Below, piece after piece: positions 7,377-9,018 of a stretch of 9,018 bases of DNA. This DNA comes from CAZSSM01 sp964609385 (GTDB taxonomy: Bacteria > Planctomycetota > Planctomycetia > Isosphaerales > Isosphaeraceae). Each line of letters starts with the position of its first letter. The stretch's first letter is position 1. The DNA is taken from assembly GCA_964609385.1 (NCBI GenBank), contig CAZSSM010000153.1, positions 1 to 9,018 of the forward strand, written 5' to 3'. The notes beneath the pieces were generated by a model. It was not told the DNA's origin and made no database searches. It saw only the letters and a program-made list of their open reading frames with translations. The translations under genes were made by a program, and so were the position numbers.

Positions 7377-8108
7377 ATGCGCGTTGCCCTGATTCTTTCG
7401 CTGTTGCTGTTCGTCACTCCCGCGGTCTCGGCCGACATGCTGTACACGGCCGGCCATGCCGACCTGGGGATCGCCTTCGAGGATGGTGCCTGGGACCTTC
7501 ACGTCCACGCCGAAGGTGCGATCATCGATGGCACGCTGGTGGATGACGAAGAGTTTGAGGCTGACGAGGTGGTGATCGTCGCGCCGGCTTCCACGTTCGT
7601 CTCGGTCGTCGAGCTGCCGGTCGCTGACTTCCACGGGATCCCCGAGTCGCTGGGTCTGGCCTCCGACGCCTCGTGGTTCAACCTGTTCCAAGAACTGTCC
7701 GACTCCGACGCCACCAACTCGCCGTTCTTGGGCGTGGCCGCCGAAGAGATCGAGAACGACGTCTTCGTCAACGACGAGATCACGGTCAGCCTGGTCGACG
7801 TGGTGGGTCCGGGCGAAATGACGGTCTGGTCCAACGGCAACGGCGTCATCTTCGATTCGCTAGACGGCTTCGACGATGACGTCCTGAGCGGCTTCCCCGT
7901 CGGGACGCACACGCACTTCAACTACGCCTTCTCGGCGGCCGGCAACTACGAGGTGACCCTCTCGGCGACCGGAACGTTGGTCGACGGCGGGGCCGAGACC
8001 ACCGGCTTCGGCACCTTCACCTTCAGCGTGGTCCCCGAGCCCAGCGCCCTGGCCCTCGTCGCCCTGGGCGGCGTCTCGCTGGCCTTCGTCCGTCGTCGCT
8101 TCGTTTGA
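7377..8108 (+). CDS. Choice-of-anchor M-like PEP-CTERM surface protein
   Basis: A 243-residue exported protein. The ATG at 7377 is preceded by AAGGA and starts a clear signal peptide (residues 1-19, ending VSA). The frame is open back to 6486, but that stretch is antisense to the DUF4198 gene. The mature part begins with GHADLGIAFEDGAWDLHVH (residues 26-44) and ends with GTHTHFNYAFSAAGNYEVTL (176-195), followed by GTFTFSV. This bookended pattern is that of the surface-anchored repeat domain found in actinobacterial anchored proteins and in choice-of-anchor M proteins. The C-terminus is a PEP-CTERM sorting signal: PEP at 220-222, a hydrophobic segment to about 238, then RRR (239-241). It is therefore probably processed by an exosortase and released or anchored outside. 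The domain is very acidic, with two HxH motifs (H42/H44, H178/H180). It is divergent from the DUF4198 gene. Family call fairly sure; ligand unknown. Confidence 0.85.
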   Translation: MRVALILSLLLFVTPAVSADMLYTAGHADLGIAFEDGAWDLHVHAEGAIIDGTLVDDEEFEADEVVIVAPASTFVSVVELPVADFHGIPESLGLASDASWFNLFQELSDSDATNSPFLGVAAEEIENDVFVNDEITVSLVDVVGPGEMTVWSNGNGVIFDSLDGFDDDVLSGFPVGTHTHFNYAFSAAGNYEVTLSATGTLVDGGAETTGFGTFTFSVVPEPSALALVALGGVSLAFVRRRFV

Positions 8109-8164
8109 TCGGAATACCCTGCGTGGCTTGCTGATTTTCTGAATATGACGAACTGAGCAGGACA

Positions 8165-8193
8165 CTCATTCTCGTCTTTCGATGAGACATGAG
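8165..8193 (+). terminator. Strong hairpin 57 bases after the PEP-CTERM gene
   Basis: CTCAT-TCTCGTC (8165-8176) pairs with GATGAGA-C-ATGAG (8181-8193) around a TTTC loop. That gives 12 base pairs, one of them G-T, with a single bulged C at 8188. The position fits a transcript end for the gene ending at 8108. No T-tract follows, so the intrinsic-terminator label is tentative; it could also be an mRNA 3'-end stabiliser. Confidence 0.45.
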
Positions 8194-8243
8194 GCTCGCT
8201 GGGGGATAGTGAAGGGGCTCTCGACACACGCCATCGAAATTGC

Positions 8244-8274
8244 AGGCTTGATCGTCGAGGCCCCCTCGCAGCCT
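8244..8274 (+). terminator. Second hairpin in the 8109-8413 spacer
   Basis: CGAGG (8256-8260) and CCTCG (8264-8268) form a tight stem with a CCC loop, enclosed by AGGCT (8244-8248) and AGCCT (8270-8274). A T-rich stretch (about 8295-8311) follows only 20 bases later, so a classical terminator is possible but not well spaced. The remainder of the spacer up to 8413 shows nothing I recognise. Confidence 0.3.
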
Positions 8275-8413
8275 TGTGTGACTAACGACTGAGCTTCTTG
8301 TTTGTTTTTGTTCCGATTCAAGCACGAATCGAGACCCCTCGGCCCAGAGCCCCCCGATCGTCCCAATCGCAACGAGCGTCGACGATGATGGTTCAGGGAA
8401 CTCAGGTAATCCT

Positions 8414-8623
8414 ATGACTAATGACTCATTGCAACATTTCGCCACGACCGTGCAAAAATCCGTTGCCAAGGCGACGATTATCGAGCCTCGGACGGAGGTC
8501 CTCGATGCTGCCGTGGAATACTGCGTCAGCAGCGGTTACGTACTGATCTCAGATCGATCATCAAAGCGGGCGTTCGTCACCCACATCAGCAACGTCGTGC
8601 TTGAACTCGCAGAAGGTTCTTGA
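8414..8623 (+). CDS. Small hypothetical protein, 69 aa
   Basis: The frame starts with ATG at 8414 and ends with TGA at 8621-8623. Only a weak AGG (8405-8407) lies upstream as a ribosome site. The translation looks like a small soluble protein: an amphipathic helix-like first half (VLDAAVEYCVSSG, residues 32-44) followed by strand-like VLISD and AFVTHISNVVLEL. There is no signal peptide or membrane segment, and I recognise no family. Base composition is less GC-rich than in the neighbours, and it lies in a stretch with a decayed gene. It could be a real orphan gene, a remnant, or a chance frame. No function can be given. Confidence 0.45.
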   Translation: MTNDSLQHFATTVQKSVAKATIIEPRTEVLDAAVEYCVSSGYVLISDRSSKRAFVTHISNVVLELAEGS

Positions 8624-8679
8624 TCCGGAGTCCGCCACCTCGAGGTCAATTCGTAGAAAAGATGTTCTTTGAAATCCGC

Positions 8680-9018
8680 ATGAGCCAAACTTTAGTCGCA
8701 CGATCGGAAGCACATCATTCGGTTCGTCGGCAAAGAGAGCGTCGGCAAATCACGGCTGGTTTCCTCGTTGACCGGCCGTTCAGCGGGCGAGATGAACTTC
8801 TGTGGCTCAACGGTGTCAGTCGAACGCTACCAGGTGGGAAACCCTGAGTACGTTGACACGCCGCGCATCCTACGCGGTTCCCATACGTAGACGAAGCGAC
8901 TGGCTCTGAATGCGCTCGATGCACAGACTTCGTCCTCTTTCTTAATAGTCTAGGCGACGAGCCTGGATCAGGATCTCGTTGACAAGCTGCCGCTGGTCGT
9001 CGACGAGCGAAGTGCCCT
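8680..9018 (+). pseudogene. Decayed P-loop GTPase gene, FeoB G-domain-like, 3' partial
   Basis: Translating frame 2 from 8696 gives a clear TRAFAC GTPase: KHIIRFVGKESVGKSRLV, with the P-loop GKESVGKS at 8729-8752. It continues with a G2-like STVSVERY, then VDTPRI (GAC-ACG-CCG-CGC at 8855-8866, a G3 DTPG with Gly changed to Arg). Beyond that come TKRLALNALDAQ and, past 8954, ATSLDQDLVDKLPLVVDE up to the edge. Three lesions break it: TAG at 8888-8890, TAG at 8951-8953, and a frameshift near 8693-8708. The likely N-terminus (ATG at 8680, MSQTLVARSEA) is one frame earlier, and frame 2 has a TAG at 8693. Both internal TAGs could be one-base changes from GAG or CAG. The resemblance is to FeoB-type small GTPase domains, a ferrous-iron transport family, but a free-standing G domain is as likely as full FeoB. 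Confidence 0.72.

Noticed and set aside
7152..7691. N-terminal extension of the DUF4198 gene frame
   Set aside because: It overlaps the divergent gene and precedes a clear signal peptide with its own ribosome site.
8620..8847. 75-codon plus-strand ORF
   Set aside because: Most of it is the wrong frame of the GTPase relic; only the short part around 8680-8700 may be the relic's original N-terminus.
8888..8953. TAG codons read as pyrrolysine or another recoded residue
   Set aside because: Amber recoding is not expected in this group, and the frameshift plus the altered DTPG motif fit ordinary gene decay better.
1..9018. CRISPR array, tRNA, rRNA, phage or integrase genes
   Set aside because: No regularly spaced direct repeats, cloverleaf, rRNA motif or recombinase domain was seen on either strand.

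Overview
The window is high-GC bacterial chromosome. Its gene families point to the phylum Planctomycetota, probably an Isosphaeraceae-like lineage. The markers are a Tat-exported DUF1501 protein translationally coupled to a DUF1549/DUF1553 protein, an FG-GAP/ASPIC-UnbV (CRTAC1-like) surface protein, and a PEP-CTERM protein. Family names come from recognising motifs by eye; no search was run.

Layout. (1) 1-1386 (+): 3' part of an FG-GAP/VCBS-repeat protein with a C-terminal ASPIC/UnbV domain, cut by the left edge. (2) 1387-1919: a 533-base non-coding spacer holding a perfect 41-bp inverted repeat. Each arm can fold as its own hairpin, so it resembles a REP pair or a small MITE; a possible gene scrap follows it. 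(3) 1920-4828 (-): a two-gene operon, DUF1549/DUF1553 first, then DUF1501, joined by a TGATG stop/start overlap. (4) 4829-5086: divergent promoter region. (5) 5087-6289 (+): polytopic membrane protein of unknown function. (6) 6290-6440: short convergent spacer. (7) 6441-7151 (-) and 7377-8108 (+): a divergent pair of exported proteins, one DUF4198/NikK-like and one an anchor-M-type PEP-CTERM protein. (8) 8109-9018: a lower-density stretch with two hairpins, a 69-aa orphan ORF, and a decayed P-loop GTPase gene related to the FeoB G domain. That gene has a frameshift and two in-frame TAG codons and runs off the right edge.

How the genes fit together. Most products are envelope or exported proteins. 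DUF1501 and DUF1549/1553 proteins are a signature planctomycete pair of unproven biochemical role. The divergent DUF4198/anchor-M pair belongs to families linked to transition-metal handling elsewhere, so a shared metal-related role is a reasonable but untested inference. The FeoB-like relic nearby is suggestive only. The most unusual items are the 41-bp inverted-repeat element, the eroded GTPase gene, and the divergent metal-type exported pair.
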